DNA of 64,000 bases from Bacillus sp. SD088 (lineage in GTDB: Bacteria; Bacillota; Bacilli; Bacillales; Bacillaceae_C). The position numbers were made by a program, and so were the translations under genes. The first letter of the stretch is position 1, and the number at the start of each line of letters is the position of its first letter. Below the pieces are notes generated by a model. The model was given only the letters and a program-made list of their open reading frames with translations. It was not told the origin of the DNA and did not search any database. The stretch lies in the NCBI RefSeq assembly GCF_017355205.1, contig NZ_JADIJK010000004.1, positions 124,001-188,000 on the forward strand, read 5' to 3'. This document shows, piece by piece, positions 36,236-45,988 of this stretch.

Positions 36236-37954
36236 CTAGTCTTCCATTGTGGATAGGTCGCCTGTTGGTAAATCAAGCTCCCAGGCTTTTAGGACCCGGC
36301 GCATAATTTTCCCGCTTCGTGTTTTCGGCAGCTTGTCGCGGAATTCAATTTCACGGGGTGCTGCGTGTGCAGCAAGACCTTTTTTCACAAATTGTCTAAT
36401 ATCCTCTTTTAATTCGTCTGTTGGTTCGTTTCCTTCAAGTAGAGCAACGAATGCCTTAATGATTTCACCGCGAACAGGATCAGGTTTTCCAATTACCCCT
36501 GCTTCTGCTACAGCTGGGTGCTCAAGAATTTTACTCTCTACTTCAAATGGACCTACTCGTTCACCAGATGTCATGATGACATCATCGACTCTCCCTTGAA
36601 AGAAGAAATAGCCATCTTCGTCCACATAGGCAGAATCACCTGAAACATACCAGCCTCCTGGTAGAAAATATGAATCATACTTTGCCTGGTTGTTCCAGAC
36701 CGCACGCATCATAGAAGGCCAACCTTTCTTAATCGCTAAGTTCCCCATCCGATTAGGCGGTAAGATATTTCCTTGATCATCTACAATCGCGGCTTCTACG
36801 CCTGGGATTGGTTTCCCCATTGAGCCTGGTTTAATTTCTAAGCAAGGGAAATTCACAATCAATTGTGCCCCTGTTTCCGTCATCCACCACGTATCATGGA
36901 TCCGTTTGTTGAACACTTTTGATCCCCAGCGAATCACTTCCGGATTAAGCGGTTCACCTACACTCAACACATGGCGAAGCTCTGAAAGATCAAATTGTTT
37001 TACTAGCTCATCACCAGCACTCATTAACATTCTAAATGCCGTTGGAGCGCTATACCACACAGTCACACCAAAATCCTCTAAGGTTTGATACCATGTTTCT
37101 GGCTTAAACCGTCCTCCTACAATCACATTTGATGCACCTGCTAGCCACGGGCCAAAAATCCCGTACGATGTACCTGTTACCCAGCCTGGATCAGCTGTAC
37201 ACCAATAGACATCTTCTTCTTGCAAGTCTAATACCCAACGGGCTGTCTGATATTGCTGAACCATGGCATTATGAACATGAAGGACCCCTTTAGGGCGACC
37301 AGTTGAACCAGAAGTATAGTGTAAAATTAAGCCATCTTCCCGATCCACCCATTCAATATCTAAATCGCGATCTGCTTCATGCATACGTTTTTGAAAATCA
37401 ATAAGCGTTTCTGTTTCTTCAACATCTTCTCCTACCAGGAAAACAGTCTTCAAATCAGGTAATTCTTCGACTGGAACTCTTTCAAGTAATTCTGGAGTCG
37501 TCACAAGCACTTTCGCTTTACTGTCTTCTAATCTATCTTTCACGGCCCCTTCCATAAAAGCCTCGAATAAAGGACCGACGATCGCACCAAGCTTAATCGT
37601 TCCCAATGTGGCAAAATATAATTCAGGGGAACGAGGCATGAAGATAAAGACTCGATCTCCTTTTTCAACATTTCCATGCGTTTTCAAAACGTTAGCAGCC
37701 TTATTCGTCAATAATTTCATATCACGAAATGTATATTTTTCCTCCCTATTATCATCACGAAAATAAAGAGCAACCTTATTTTTCCTAAACGTTTCCGCAT
37801 GACGATCAATGGCTTCATAAGCCATATTGACTCGACCTGTTTCATACCATGAGAACTGCTTCTCAGTATCAGCCCAATCAAAATTTGCGCAAGTATCCTT
37901 GTAGTTTACTAGATTGTATTTACCTTGAACAACCGGTAACGCTTCCAAGTTCAT
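36236..37954 (-). CDS. acsA: Acetyl-coenzyme A synthetase
   Basis: AMP-forming acetyl-CoA synthetase that activates acetate. With ATG 37954 as start (ribosome site GGGAG) the protein has 572 residues, exactly the B. subtilis length, and opens MNLEALPVVQGKYNL. Landmarks are the adenylate loop HYTSGSTGRPKGVLHVH, ADPGWVTGTSYGIFGPWLA, WWMTETGAQ and the acetylation site PKTRSGKIMRRVLKA, whose Lys is acetylated by AcuA and released by AcuC. The regulators acuABC are divergent and adjacent. A cre site at 38045-38059 lies between them. Confidence 0.97.
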   Translation of the reverse strand: MNLEALPVVQGKYNLVNYKDTCANFDWADTEKQFSWYETGRVNMAYEAIDRHAETFRKNKVALYFRDDNREEKYTFRDMKLLTNKAANVLKTHGNVEKGDRVFIFMPRSPELYFATLGTIKLGAIVGPLFEAFMEGAVKDRLEDSKAKVLVTTPELLERVPVEELPDLKTVFLVGEDVEETETLIDFQKRMHEADRDLDIEWVDREDGLILHYTSGSTGRPKGVLHVHNAMVQQYQTARWVLDLQEEDVYWCTADPGWVTGTSYGIFGPWLAGASNVIVGGRFKPETWYQTLEDFGVTVWYSAPTAFRMLMSAGDELVKQFDLSELRHVLSVGEPLNPEVIRWGSKVFNKRIHDTWWMTETGAQLIVNFPCLEIKPGSMGKPIPGVEAAIVDDQGNILPPNRMGNLAIKKGWPSMMRAVWNNQAKYDSYFLPGGWYVSGDSAYVDEDGYFFFQGRVDDVIMTSGERVGPFEVESKILEHPAVAEAGVIGKPDPVRGEIIKAFVALLEGNEPTDELKEDIRQFVKKGLAAHAAPREIEFRDKLPKTRSGKIMRRVLKAWELDLPTGDLSTMED

Positions 37955-38044
37955 TTCTTGACAACTCCCTTTTGTTCGATTTACATTCACCACTCTTATA
38001 GTAGCGTATAAGCTATCATTCTCTTATTTTAAAATAGCTTTCAC

Positions 38045-38082
38045 TGTATACGCTTACTATAAATGGTGTATACTATTATAAT
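38045..38082. promoter_or_regulatory. cre site and acuA promoter in the acsA-acuA divergent region
   Basis: On the reverse strand TAGTAAGCGTATACA (plus 38045-38059) matches cre WTGNAANCGNWWNCA with one mismatch. On the plus strand TTACTA (38054-38059), 17 bases and TATAAT (38077-38082) form the likely acuA promoter, so the cre overlaps its -35. CcpA repression of acsA is known in B. subtilis. Confidence 0.7.
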
Positions 38083-38163
38083 ATAAGACTAACTCATTCA
38101 CAATTTTTTCACAATATATTTAATCATTTTTTAATGTTAATCGATCTGAAAGGAGGGGTTTAA

Positions 38164-38796
38164 ATGGATCACAAAAAAACATATAATGCTAGACAGCTTA
38201 AGAGCAATAATGGAACTTTGCTGATTGAAGGTCCCATATCAGGAGATACGCTGGCAAATTTAGCGTTTCATGAGGACTTAGTCGCTTTTAGGCCTGCTAA
38301 ACAGCAACAGGAAGCGCTAGTTGAAATTGCTGATCTCCCTGAAGGACGTATTATTATCGCTCGCGAAGAAAATCAAGTTGTTGGCTATGTCACCTTCTTA
38401 TATCCTGATCCACTTGAACGCTGGTCGCAAGGAAATCTTGAAAATTTAATTGAGCTAGGTGCGATAGAAGTAGTCCCCAAATTTCGCGGTGCCGGTGTTG
38501 GGAAGGCATTGCTAAATGTATCCATGATGGATGATGCAATGGAGGATTATATTATTATCACAACAGAATATTATTGGCACTGGGATCTTAAAGGGACTGG
38601 ATTAAATGTGTGGGAATACCGAAAAGTAATGGAGAAAATGATGAGCTCAGGCGGCCTTGTATGGTATGCAACAGATGATCCCGAGATTACCTCTCATCCA
38701 GCCAATTGCTTAATGGTCCGTGTTGGTAAAAGAGTGCCTCCAGAATCTGTCCAAAAATTTGATAATATCCGGTTTATCAATCGTTTTATGTATTAA
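38164..38796 (+). CDS. acuA: Protein acetyltransferase AcuA
   Basis: GNAT-family acetyltransferase that inactivates AcsA by acetylating its catalytic lysine. The 210-residue protein matches the B. subtilis AcuA length and has the acetyl-CoA loop GAIEVVPKFRGAGVGKALLN and HWDLKGTGLNVWEYR. Start ATG 38164 follows AAAGGAGGGG. It heads acuABC, transcribed away from acsA. Confidence 0.95.
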   Translation: MDHKKTYNARQLKSNNGTLLIEGPISGDTLANLAFHEDLVAFRPAKQQQEALVEIADLPEGRIIIAREENQVVGYVTFLYPDPLERWSQGNLENLIELGAIEVVPKFRGAGVGKALLNVSMMDDAMEDYIIITTEYYWHWDLKGTGLNVWEYRKVMEKMMSSGGLVWYATDDPEITSHPANCLMVRVGKRVPPESVQKFDNIRFINRFMY

Positions 38797-38814
38797 CGAT
38801 TTTCTATAAACAGA

Positions 38815-38912
38815 CGCTTCGTGATAAAGGAAATCGACTACGTATTAAACCTTCAGTGGCGGACGTTAGTAATTGATGTCAGCACATTTAAGCTGACTTG
38901 GCCATTTTTACA
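38815..38912. repeat. Dispersed repeat family C, partial copy between acuA and acuB
   Basis: The 140-base acuA-acuB gap holds words such as gctgacttggccatttttaca, resembling the gccgacctggtcctttttt of the inverted copy near 14830. In B. subtilis these genes are closely packed, so this gap is likely an insertion. Confidence 0.4.
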
Positions 38913-38937
38913 TATACTAGAATAGGAGTTGACTGGA

Positions 38938-39585
38938 TTGATTGTAGAAGAAATAATGAAAAAAAATGTTATAACCCTTACTCCCGATCATTCTCTAAGA
39001 TCAGCGATTGAGCTGATGCATGATGCTAAAATTCGCCATTTGCCATTATTGAACAATAAACAAGAAATTGCTGGACTTGTAACAGAAAGAGATATTAAAG
39101 CCGCTACACCTGTTTTATTGGAAGGTGATAAGGCGCAGGAGTTATTAGAACAACCATTATCAACTATCATGATCACAGAGGTAATCACGGGGCATCCGCT
39201 AGATTTTGTTGAAGAGGTTGCTTCTTTATGCTACATCCATCGCATTGGGTGCCTTCCGATTGTCCAAAACAATAAACTTATTGGCATTTTAACAAGTACT
39301 GATTTATTACATACGCTTGTAAAGTTAACTGGCGCAGATCAACCTGGCTCACAAATCGAAATTAGAGTTCCCAATCGTGCGGGTATCTTACATGAAGTTA
39401 CGTCTATTTTTAAAAATAACCAAATCAATGTCTTAAGTGTTCTGGTTTATCCTGATTCTCATAATATGGACCATAAAGTGCTGGTATTTAGGGTCGCTAC
39501 TATGAATCCCCTTAAGCTTGTGCAGACTTTGAAAGAGTTTGGACTTGATGTGATTTGGCCAAATATCGCTGGTTTGGATGAGTGA
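38938..39585 (+). CDS. acuB: Acetoin utilization protein AcuB (CBS-ACT)
   Basis: A 215-residue protein with two CBS domains (LIVEEIMKKNVI..., LVTERDIKAATP, and GCLPIVQNNKLIGILTSTDL) followed by an ACT domain (EIRVPNRAGILHEVTSIFKN). Presumably an adenine-nucleotide-sensing regulator; its exact role is undefined. TTG 38938 is chosen as start because AGGAG at 38924-38928 is 9 bases away and the resulting MIVEEIMKKN aligns with B. subtilis AcuB; the TTG at 38929 touches the ribosome site. It is followed one base later by acuC. Confidence 0.92.
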   Translation: MIVEEIMKKNVITLTPDHSLRSAIELMHDAKIRHLPLLNNKQEIAGLVTERDIKAATPVLLEGDKAQELLEQPLSTIMITEVITGHPLDFVEEVASLCYIHRIGCLPIVQNNKLIGILTSTDLLHTLVKLTGADQPGSQIEIRVPNRAGILHEVTSIFKNNQINVLSVLVYPDSHNMDHKVLVFRVATMNPLKLVQTLKEFGLDVIWPNIAGLDE

Positions 39586-39586
39586 C

Positions 39587-40756
39587 ATGAAAAAAGATGC
39601 TGTTTTTATTTATTCTGATGAATTACTCGCCTATCGTTTTTCCAAGCATCATCCCTTTAACCAGCAGAGATTATTGTTAACGTTAGATTTACTAAAAAAA
39701 ATAAACGCGATTAGTCCAGAAGATATTGTAGCTCCACGTATGGCAACCGAGGAAGAATTACTTCTCAACCACCAGAAACCTTATATTGAAGCGGTCAAAA
39801 TGGCTAGTGTTGGAGAGCTTCCTAATCATCAAGCGGAAAGCTATGGGCTTGGTACAGAGGATACGCCCATTTTTCAAGATATGCATAAAGCAAGTAGCAG
39901 GCTGGTAGGAGGCACTTTAACAGCAGTCGATCAGGTTATGCAGGGGAAAGCTCTTCATGCCCTTCATCTTGGCGGCGGACTTCATCATGGTTTTAGTGGA
40001 AAGGCTTCTGGCTTTTGTATCTATAATGATAGTGCAGTGGCCATAAAATATTTACGCGAAAAATATAATGCACGAGTGATGTATATTGATACAGATGCCC
40101 ATCATGGGGATGGTGTTCAAGCCTCTTTTTATGATGATGATGCTGTCTGTACATTGTCCTTACATGAAACAGGTCGTTATCTTTTCCCGGGAACAGGAAA
40201 TGTCAATGAATGGGGACAGGACCGTGGATATGGTTATTCTTTCAATATTCCGCTAGATGCTTTTACTGAAGATGATTCTTTTTTAAACGCTTACTCGACT
40301 TCTATTACGGAAATAGCTGAATACTTTAAACCTGATATTATCCTAACGCAAAATGGAGTGGATGCACACTATCACGATCCATTAACCCATCTCTCTACGA
40401 CGATGAGAACATATCGCAACATTCCTAAGCTCGCTCATAAGCTTGCTCATCAATACTGTAATGGAAAATGGATAGCTGTTGGTGGTGGCGGCTATGACAT
40501 ATGGAGAGTCGTTCCAAGAGCTTGGTCGTTTATTTGGCTAGAAATGACGGAACATGCAGAGGTCTCTGGTCCCCTGCCCAAAGAGTGGATTGAAAACTGG
40601 CAAGAGAAGGCCCCTGTCCCTTTACTTAAGGAGTGGGATGACCCAGACGACATGTACGATCCCATCCCTCGCCGCTTAGATATCGAAGAAAAAAACGAAC
40701 AGACAGTAGAACGGGCATTATATTTTGTTAGACAAGAACAGAAACGCAAGCCATGA
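39587..40756 (+). CDS. acuC: AcuC, class I/II-type deacetylase of AcsA
   Basis: Zinc-dependent histone-deacetylase-family enzyme that restores AcsA activity by removing acetyl from its lysine. The 389-residue protein shows HLGGGLHHGFSGKASGFCIY (active-site His pair), MYIDTDAHHGDGVQASFYDD (Asp-His metal ligands), LTQNGVDAHYHDPLTHLSTT (Asp ligand) and VGGGGYDIWR. ATG 39587 follows GGATGAG inside the acuB end; an alternative ATG at 39578 adds three residues. Confidence 0.94.
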   Translation: MKKDAVFIYSDELLAYRFSKHHPFNQQRLLLTLDLLKKINAISPEDIVAPRMATEEELLLNHQKPYIEAVKMASVGELPNHQAESYGLGTEDTPIFQDMHKASSRLVGGTLTAVDQVMQGKALHALHLGGGLHHGFSGKASGFCIYNDSAVAIKYLREKYNARVMYIDTDAHHGDGVQASFYDDDAVCTLSLHETGRYLFPGTGNVNEWGQDRGYGYSFNIPLDAFTEDDSFLNAYSTSITEIAEYFKPDIILTQNGVDAHYHDPLTHLSTTMRTYRNIPKLAHKLAHQYCNGKWIAVGGGGYDIWRVVPRAWSFIWLEMTEHAEVSGPLPKEWIENWQEKAPVPLLKEWDDPDDMYDPIPRRLDIEEKNEQTVERALYFVRQEQKRKP

Positions 40757-40859
40757 TTTAAGATGGAACAGCTAAAGATACGATAACCTGCTCGCAATGC
40801 TGTTCTGCCCCGCATCCTGCGGTTTCCGGCACTCCCTACACTATTTAAATTTCAGAAAA

Positions 40860-40886
40860 AGATCCAAATCGCAATGATTTGGATCT
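40860..40886. terminator. Bidirectional terminator between acuC and ccpA
   Basis: AGATCCAAATC and GATTTGGATCT form an 11-bp perfect stem around GCAAT with an A-run before it; it can end both convergent units. Confidence 0.8.
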
Positions 40887-40931
40887 GTCTGTAACATATG
40901 AAAAGAAAATGGTCTTTAAACGTGTTGCTGT

Positions 40932-41930
40932 TTATTTCGTTGTGTCACGATATTCAATTCGATGTGGGAGTAAAACAGTTCCTTCATCGATTTCCTCTTT
41001 GTTCATATATTTTGTTAGTAATCGCATGGCGACTGCACCAATATCATAAAGAGGTTGAGAAATTGAAGAAAGTTGTGGTCGTACCATGGTAGCTAATTTC
41101 GTATCGTCAGAAGAAATAATTTCTAGTTCATTTGGAATGGAAATTCCCTGATCTTGTGCCCCATTCATAATGCCAATGGCCATATCATCATTTCCGGCGA
41201 TAATAGCTGTCGGACGGTCTTCGATCTCATTGAATTTACTCCAAACCTCAAGGCCAGATTCATACGTTTCATCGCCTTCAATGACATAGTCCTCTTGGTA
41301 TTCAATGCCTGATGCTTCTAGCGCGTCCTTATAGCCCACTAATTTTTGTTCCTGATTAATTGGATTATTTAAAGGTCCGATCACAAAACCAATGTTTTTA
41401 TGACCTTGTTCAATGAGAGAAGAAACTGCATCATAGGTTGCTTGACGATAATCAATATTAATCGAAGGAACTCCTCCAGATGGATCTACAGATCCCGCTA
41501 GAACAATGGGAACAGGGGAACGTTTAAATTCATCGATATGAGTTTGCGTAATATGTCCACCCATAAAGACAATCCCATCCACTTGTTTTCCTAACATTGT
41601 ATTCAGCAAGTGCATTTCTTTATCCAAATTTTGATCAGAGTTACTTAGAATAATGTTGTATTTATACATTGTGGCAATATCTTCAATTCCTCGAGCTAAT
41701 TCTGCATAGAAAATACTCGAAATATCAGGGATAATCACTCCAACCGTTGTCGTCTTTTTACTTGCAAGACCCCTTGCTACAGCATTTGGACGATATTCTA
41801 GGCGTTGGATTACTTCCATTACTTTTTTGCGAGTCGCAGGTTTCACATTTGGATTACCATTTACAACTCTAGAGACAGTTGCCATGGAGACATTGGCTTC
41901 TCTTGCGACATCATATATTGTGATATTCAT
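40932..41930 (-). CDS. ccpA: Catabolite control protein A
   Basis: LacI/GalR-family master regulator of carbon catabolite control that binds cre sites with HPr-Ser46-P. The 332-residue protein begins [20 protein letters not shown] with the HTH and the hinge helix [13 protein letters not shown], then the periplasmic-binding-like core. ATG 41930 follows AGGAGTG; eleven extra upstream residues are dismissed. In B. subtilis motPS and aroA lie in this neighbourhood; here they are absent. Confidence 0.96.
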   Translation of the reverse strand: MNITIYDVAREANVSMATVSRVVNGNPNVKPATRKKVMEVIQRLEYRPNAVARGLASKKTTTVGVIIPDISSIFYAELARGIEDIATMYKYNIILSNSDQNLDKEMHLLNTMLGKQVDGIVFMGGHITQTHIDEFKRSPVPIVLAGSVDPSGGVPSINIDYRQATYDAVSSLIEQGHKNIGFVIGPLNNPINQEQKLVGYKDALEASGIEYQEDYVIEGDETYESGLEVWSKFNEIEDRPTAIIAGNDDMAIGIMNGAQDQGISIPNELEIISSDDTKLATMVRPQLSSISQPLYDIGAVAMRLLTKYMNKEEIDEGTVLLPHRIEYRDTTK

Positions 41931-42294
41931 TGGTCTCACACTCCTCTTATTTATTGTCAACAAAAAAACGAAAAACTAACCATTTTTAAACAAAATATCC
42001 CATTTTTATTATCATACGCTAATGATTCGCTATCAAGCAAATGAAAGCATTTATTTTTGTCAGATTTTGTCACCCAAGTGAACTATTTCACAACAAAAAT
42101 TATACTTAACAAAAAATAGCATCAATCTGTTTAACATTCTTCTCATCTTCAGCCTATTATGGTACATTTCTTATAATAGCAGAAAATCACTCAATTGAGT
42201 AATGAAAAGTGAGTTATGAATGAAAACATCTTTACTTTTTCCACTATTTTGGTATTAAAGTCATTTTTTTTAAAAAGAAGCAGGTGATTTTTCA
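41931..42294. other. Divergent spacer of ccpA and the FtsA-like gene
   Basis: AT-rich stretch with no protein frame. It must hold both promoters; no clear pair or cre is visible. The rightward gene starts at a GTG. Confidence 0.4.
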
Positions 42295-44448
42295 GTGAAA
42301 AAGGAGCGAATTTTCGCTTTAGATATTGGTACACGTTCGGTTGTCGGGCTTATTCTTGAACAAACCGATGATCAATATACAGTACTAGACTTATTTATGA
42401 AAGAACATAAAGCAAGGGCGATGCACGATGGGCAAATACATGATATCGTCGCTGTGGCAGAAATAATTACAGAAGTAAAAAGACATTTAGAAGAAAAACA
42501 TGGAAATTTAACAAAGGTATGTGTCGCAGCCGCTGGTCGCTCATTAAAAACCGAAAGGGCCAAAGCAGAAGTGAATATCACTGGTAAGCCGATGCTTACG
42601 AAAGAAGATATCCTGTATTTGGAGCTCTCTGCTGTCCAAGCGTCTCAAGCAATTGTGGCAGAAGAGCAACAGACTGACCATATGCATTCCTATTATTGTG
42701 TAGGGTATTCTGTTCTTCATTATTCCATTGATCAAGAGGTAATCGGTAACCTGATTGACCAACAGGGTGAGCTTGCCTCGGTTGACATTATTGCAACCTT
42801 TTTACCAAGAACGGTTGTCGATTCATTAATTAAAGCATTAAACCGTGCAAATCTGAAATTAGATGCACTCACACTTGAACCGATTGCGGCCATCAATGTG
42901 CTTGTACCTGTCTCCATGCGAAGACTTAATGTCGCCCTCGTTGATATCGGCGCAGGTACTTCAGATATAGCCATTACAAATGAAGGCACGGTTGTCGCTT
43001 ATGGGATGGTTCCAAATGCTGGAGATGAAATCACAGAAGCCGTTAGTGAACAGCTACTTTTAGACTTCCCTGTTGCAGAAAAAGTAAAACGACAATTATC
43101 GGATCAGGATTATGTTCAAGTGAAAGATATTTTGGGCTTTGAAACAGAAATTTCAAAAGATGAAGTGGTCGGACAAATTTTACCAGCTGTTGACAAGTTA
43201 GCAACAGAAATTAGCAATGAAGTAAAATCATTAAACAATGGGCTTCCTCCCAAAGCCGTCATGCTTGTTGGGGGCGGGAGTATGACGCCTGAACTGCCTA
43301 AACAAATTGCTCTGCTTCTAGGATTACCGGAAAATCGAGTGGCGATTAGAGGCGCCGATGCCATTCAAGGGTTAACCTTTTCCGAGCATATTTCCAATGG
43401 ACCAGAGAATATTACCCCGATTGGGATTGCCATTTCGGCTCGTAATATGCCAATTAAATATGTATCTTTCACGATTAACGAACAATCTAGTCATATGTTT
43501 GCGGTGAAAGAACTAACGGTTTCCGATTGTCTCCTCGCCTCTGGTCTAGCGATAAAGAATCTTTATGGAAAACCTGGTCTAGCTAGCTTTATAACATTAA
43601 ATGGGCAATCATTAACCTTACCAGGTACCTATGGGAAAGAACCGATCATTCTAAAAAATGGGCTAGAATGTCAATTGGATGATATTGTGCACGATGGCGA
43701 TCAACTTACGGTGGAAAAAGGAGCAGATGGTATTCGAACTTCAGTAAAGATCAAAGACTTACTTGATGATGTTCCAGAGAAATTGGCAATGATTAATGGG
43801 CAAAAATATCCTGTTCACATGCGGATCAGCCGAAACGGCCAAGAGACCGATCTACATGCTGTGATTCAAGATGGAGATGTGATTCACACAAAATATCCTG
43901 AAACTATTGATGAACTTATCCACATCCTGCAATTGGATGAACTGTACTCTCTGCTCCGTCCTTTCAGAATAAAAATGAATGGAAAGGAAATGTTTTTTCC
44001 CTATTTTTCCGGGCAAATATTGCTCAATGGAAATGAAGTAACAAGTCATGAGAAACTGCCCAATCATATCGAACTAACCATTGTACAAAAGATGATCCCA
44101 ACCATTCAAAATCTAAGCTTACTTCTTCAACACTCCATTCATCGTTCTATTACTGTTTTCTATGAGGAGCAACCAATTACGGTTCAGAAAACAGCCGTTG
44201 AGTATATGAGGAATGGTATCCACTTAGATCCTGACACCACCATAAATGATGGAGATCAGATTGAATACAAAGAGAATCCGAATGATGGTTTTATATTTCA
44301 AGTTATCTTTCAATATGTAGAAGTCCATAAACCAGAAGAGGCAAAAGGCAACTTTTCCTTAAAAATTAATAGCAATGAGGCTACTTTTTACTCACCGATT
44401 CGTGATGGAGACCATTTAGAAATTGTTTGGCCGATCAGGGCAAATTGA
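42295..44448 (+). CDS. Long FtsA/PilM-like actin-fold ATPase with C-terminal extension
   Basis: A 717-residue protein whose first roughly 370 residues have the actin/Hsp70 ATPase pattern: FALDIGTRSVVGLIL (phosphate 1), VALVDIGAGTSDIAITNEGT (phosphate 2) and AVMLVGGGSMTPELPKQIAL (adenosine). FtsA-type proteins are about 420-440 residues; the remaining roughly 340 residues here contain repeated DGD-type turns (NDGDQIEYKENPNDG, RDGDHLEIVW, DGDQLTVEK) that resemble beta-rich or SHS2-like modules and lack an FtsA membrane-targeting helix at the end. The start is GTG 42295. Related 'cell division protein FtsA' paralogues occur near ccpA in other Bacilli; the function is unknown. Confidence 0.72.
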   Translation: MKKERIFALDIGTRSVVGLILEQTDDQYTVLDLFMKEHKARAMHDGQIHDIVAVAEIITEVKRHLEEKHGNLTKVCVAAAGRSLKTERAKAEVNITGKPMLTKEDILYLELSAVQASQAIVAEEQQTDHMHSYYCVGYSVLHYSIDQEVIGNLIDQQGELASVDIIATFLPRTVVDSLIKALNRANLKLDALTLEPIAAINVLVPVSMRRLNVALVDIGAGTSDIAITNEGTVVAYGMVPNAGDEITEAVSEQLLLDFPVAEKVKRQLSDQDYVQVKDILGFETEISKDEVVGQILPAVDKLATEISNEVKSLNNGLPPKAVMLVGGGSMTPELPKQIALLLGLPENRVAIRGADAIQGLTFSEHISNGPENITPIGIAISARNMPIKYVSFTINEQSSHMFAVKELTVSDCLLASGLAIKNLYGKPGLASFITLNGQSLTLPGTYGKEPIILKNGLECQLDDIVHDGDQLTVEKGADGIRTSVKIKDLLDDVPEKLAMINGQKYPVHMRISRNGQETDLHAVIQDGDVIHTKYPETIDELIHILQLDELYSLLRPFRIKMNGKEMFFPYFSGQILLNGNEVTSHEKLPNHIELTIVQKMIPTIQNLSLLLQHSIHRSITVFYEEQPITVQKTAVEYMRNGIHLDPDTTINDGDQIEYKENPNDGFIFQVIFQYVEVHKPEEAKGNFSLKINSNEATFYSPIRDGDHLEIVWPIRAN

Positions 44449-44470
44449 TAACAATGACGCAAGTATAGAA

Positions 44471-44621
44471 CAAAAGCGCAAGCGCCCGTTTAGCGACGTA
44501 CAAACTTTTTAGGGTTCTGACGAGATAAAGGAAACACCATGAGCTTGGAAAGCGAATGGATGTTGACTTATCGTAGGAAGAAACCGAAAGTTTGCTAGTC
44601 GCTGGGCGCTGGAGCTGGATG
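44471..44621. repeat. Dispersed repeat family B, copy
   Basis: Runs from CAAAAGCGCAAGCGCCCGTT to GGGCGCTGGAGCTGGAT. It is almost identical over its length to 58342-58490 and clearly related to 36062-36233 (inverted), 50170-50292 and 50330-50493. Its reverse-strand open frames are spurious. Confidence 0.8.
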
Positions 44622-44681
44622 TCAAGCCGCAACGTAAACAGTTATCCACAGGCCAAGAATTTTATAGTTTCCTTAACAATA

Positions 44682-44715
44682 AAAAAGACGAAGAGCTTTC
44701 CGCTCTTCATCTTTT
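44682..44715. terminator. Bidirectional terminator between the FtsA-like gene and ytxH
   Basis: AAAAAGACGAAGAGC and GCTCTTCATCTTTTT pair around TTTCC. Confidence 0.8.
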
Positions 44716-44730
44716 TGCTGATAGAAGAAA

Positions 44731-45234
44731 TTACTTTTTAGCCATTTCTTCTTCTTTTCTCTCAATTTCATCGCTTTTTGCTTGGACTGCCGAATCTGCT
44801 TGGTCGACACCTTTTTCTACTTGATCAGCAGTCTGTTCTACATTTTCGTTAACCGTTTCTTTCCATTCATCTGCCGTATCTTTCACAGATTCAGCTACTT
44901 GCTCTGTTTTATCCTTTACAGTTCCACGTAGCTTTTCCGTTGTTTCTTTCACCGTATCTGCAACATTACTGCTTTTTTCTACAGCAGCTTGACGAAGTTG
45001 ATCGGTCTTTTCTTTCGCTGTAGCAGTTAATTCTGTTCCTTTTTCCATCACTGTTTCTTTCCATTCTCCAGACTTGTCCTTTAATGTTTCCACTTGGGTT
45101 CCAATGTCTGTTCTTAATTCTTTCCCCGATTTTGGTGCCATTAGAAGCGCAGTTGCTGCTCCTACAATACTACCTACCACAATTCCAATCATAAAATTAC
45201 TCGTTGTATTTGTATCTTTTTGCTCATTTGTCAT
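44731..45234 (-). CDS. ytxH: YtxH-like general-stress protein (YtxH family)
   Basis: A 167-residue protein: a single membrane segment FMIGIVVGSIVGAATALLMA near the N-terminus, a KSGKELR basic patch, and a long low-complexity, alternating charged Lys/Glu/Val/Thr helical tail (repeated VKETTEKL / DKTEQVAESV). B. subtilis ytxH is a sigma-B/sigma-H regulated gene of unknown role. ATG 45234 follows AGGAGGAAG; the upstream frame from 45273 lies inside the ytxG end. It lies 20 bases downstream of ytxG. Confidence 0.82.
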   Translation of the reverse strand: MTNEQKDTNTTSNFMIGIVVGSIVGAATALLMAPKSGKELRTDIGTQVETLKDKSGEWKETVMEKGTELTATAKEKTDQLRQAAVEKSSNVADTVKETTEKLRGTVKDKTEQVAESVKDTADEWKETVNENVEQTADQVEKGVDQADSAVQAKSDEIERKEEEMAKK

Positions 45235-45254
45235 TTTACTCTTCCTCCTTATTA

Positions 45255-45743
45255 TTAGTGACTTCGCTCCCATTTCGGTGCAGGGATTGCTTTTGGAGCA
45301 GTCGATTTTTGTTTTCGCGAAGACTCATGCTTGCCTTTTTCACCAAACCATTTATCTTTTATTTCTTTAAATGCTGCTCCCCATTGTACGACTTGGGCTA
45401 TTTTCTCCTGATTTCTATTCATTGATGATGAAATCGAGGTTGTAACCTTTTTTAGAGAATGGTTCAACTCTTGGACCGTTCCACCTACCTCTTGTACTGC
45501 ATTGACAACAGTATCCAACCTCTCTACTTTGCCCTGAATATCTTCCGCAAGACTATTTGTCTTATGTAGTAGCATCGTGGTTTCACCTGTTACACCTTCA
45601 AGCTGTTTGTTTAGACTGTCCAATGTGTGAGATACGCTTGCCATCGTCCCCTTTAGTTCATTCAATGTTCTCATCAAACTGATTACGAGGAAAACAAAGG
45701 CAATCGCTATAACAGCCACACTTAAATATAAAATTATGATCAC
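45255..45743 (-). CDS. ytxG: YtxG-like DUF948 membrane protein
   Basis: A 162-residue DUF948 protein with one N-terminal membrane helix (VIIILYLSVAVIAIAFVFLV) and a long coiled-coil stretch (NKQLEGVTGETTMLL, SLKKVTTSISSSMNRNQEKI). GTG 45743 is preferred because AGGAGGT lies 9 bases upstream; the ATG at 45767 would put the ribosome site inside the reading frame. It is probably co-transcribed with ytxH, as in B. subtilis. Confidence 0.82.
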   Translation of the reverse strand: MIIILYLSVAVIAIAFVFLVISLMRTLNELKGTMASVSHTLDSLNKQLEGVTGETTMLLHKTNSLAEDIQGKVERLDTVVNAVQEVGGTVQELNHSLKKVTTSISSSMNRNQEKIAQVVQWGAAFKEIKDKWFGEKGKHESSRKQKSTAPKAIPAPKWERSH

Positions 45744-45948
45744 GTGTCCAACACCTCCTATGTTCATTTGTCTATACCCTTTGAAGTAAAAATCTAAACT
45801 TCCTTCACTAAATAAACTTCGTCATAAATAGATATAATTCCTTCCTTTTCCTTAAAATTTGTGAAAAAGGTCATATATTGTTTAATTTATGCTATTTCAA
45901 ATGATCTATTCAAGAAAAGAACAAAAGCGCAAGCGCCTTGAACTAGTA

Positions 45949-45984
45949 AGAAAAAGCCTGGAGCATTTTCCAGGCTTTTTCTTC
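45949..45984. terminator. Terminator of murC
   Basis: AGAAAAAGCCTGGA and TCCAGGCTTTTTCT pair around GCATTT, ending 4 bases from the murC stop. Confidence 0.8.
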
Positions 45985-45988
45985 TCAA

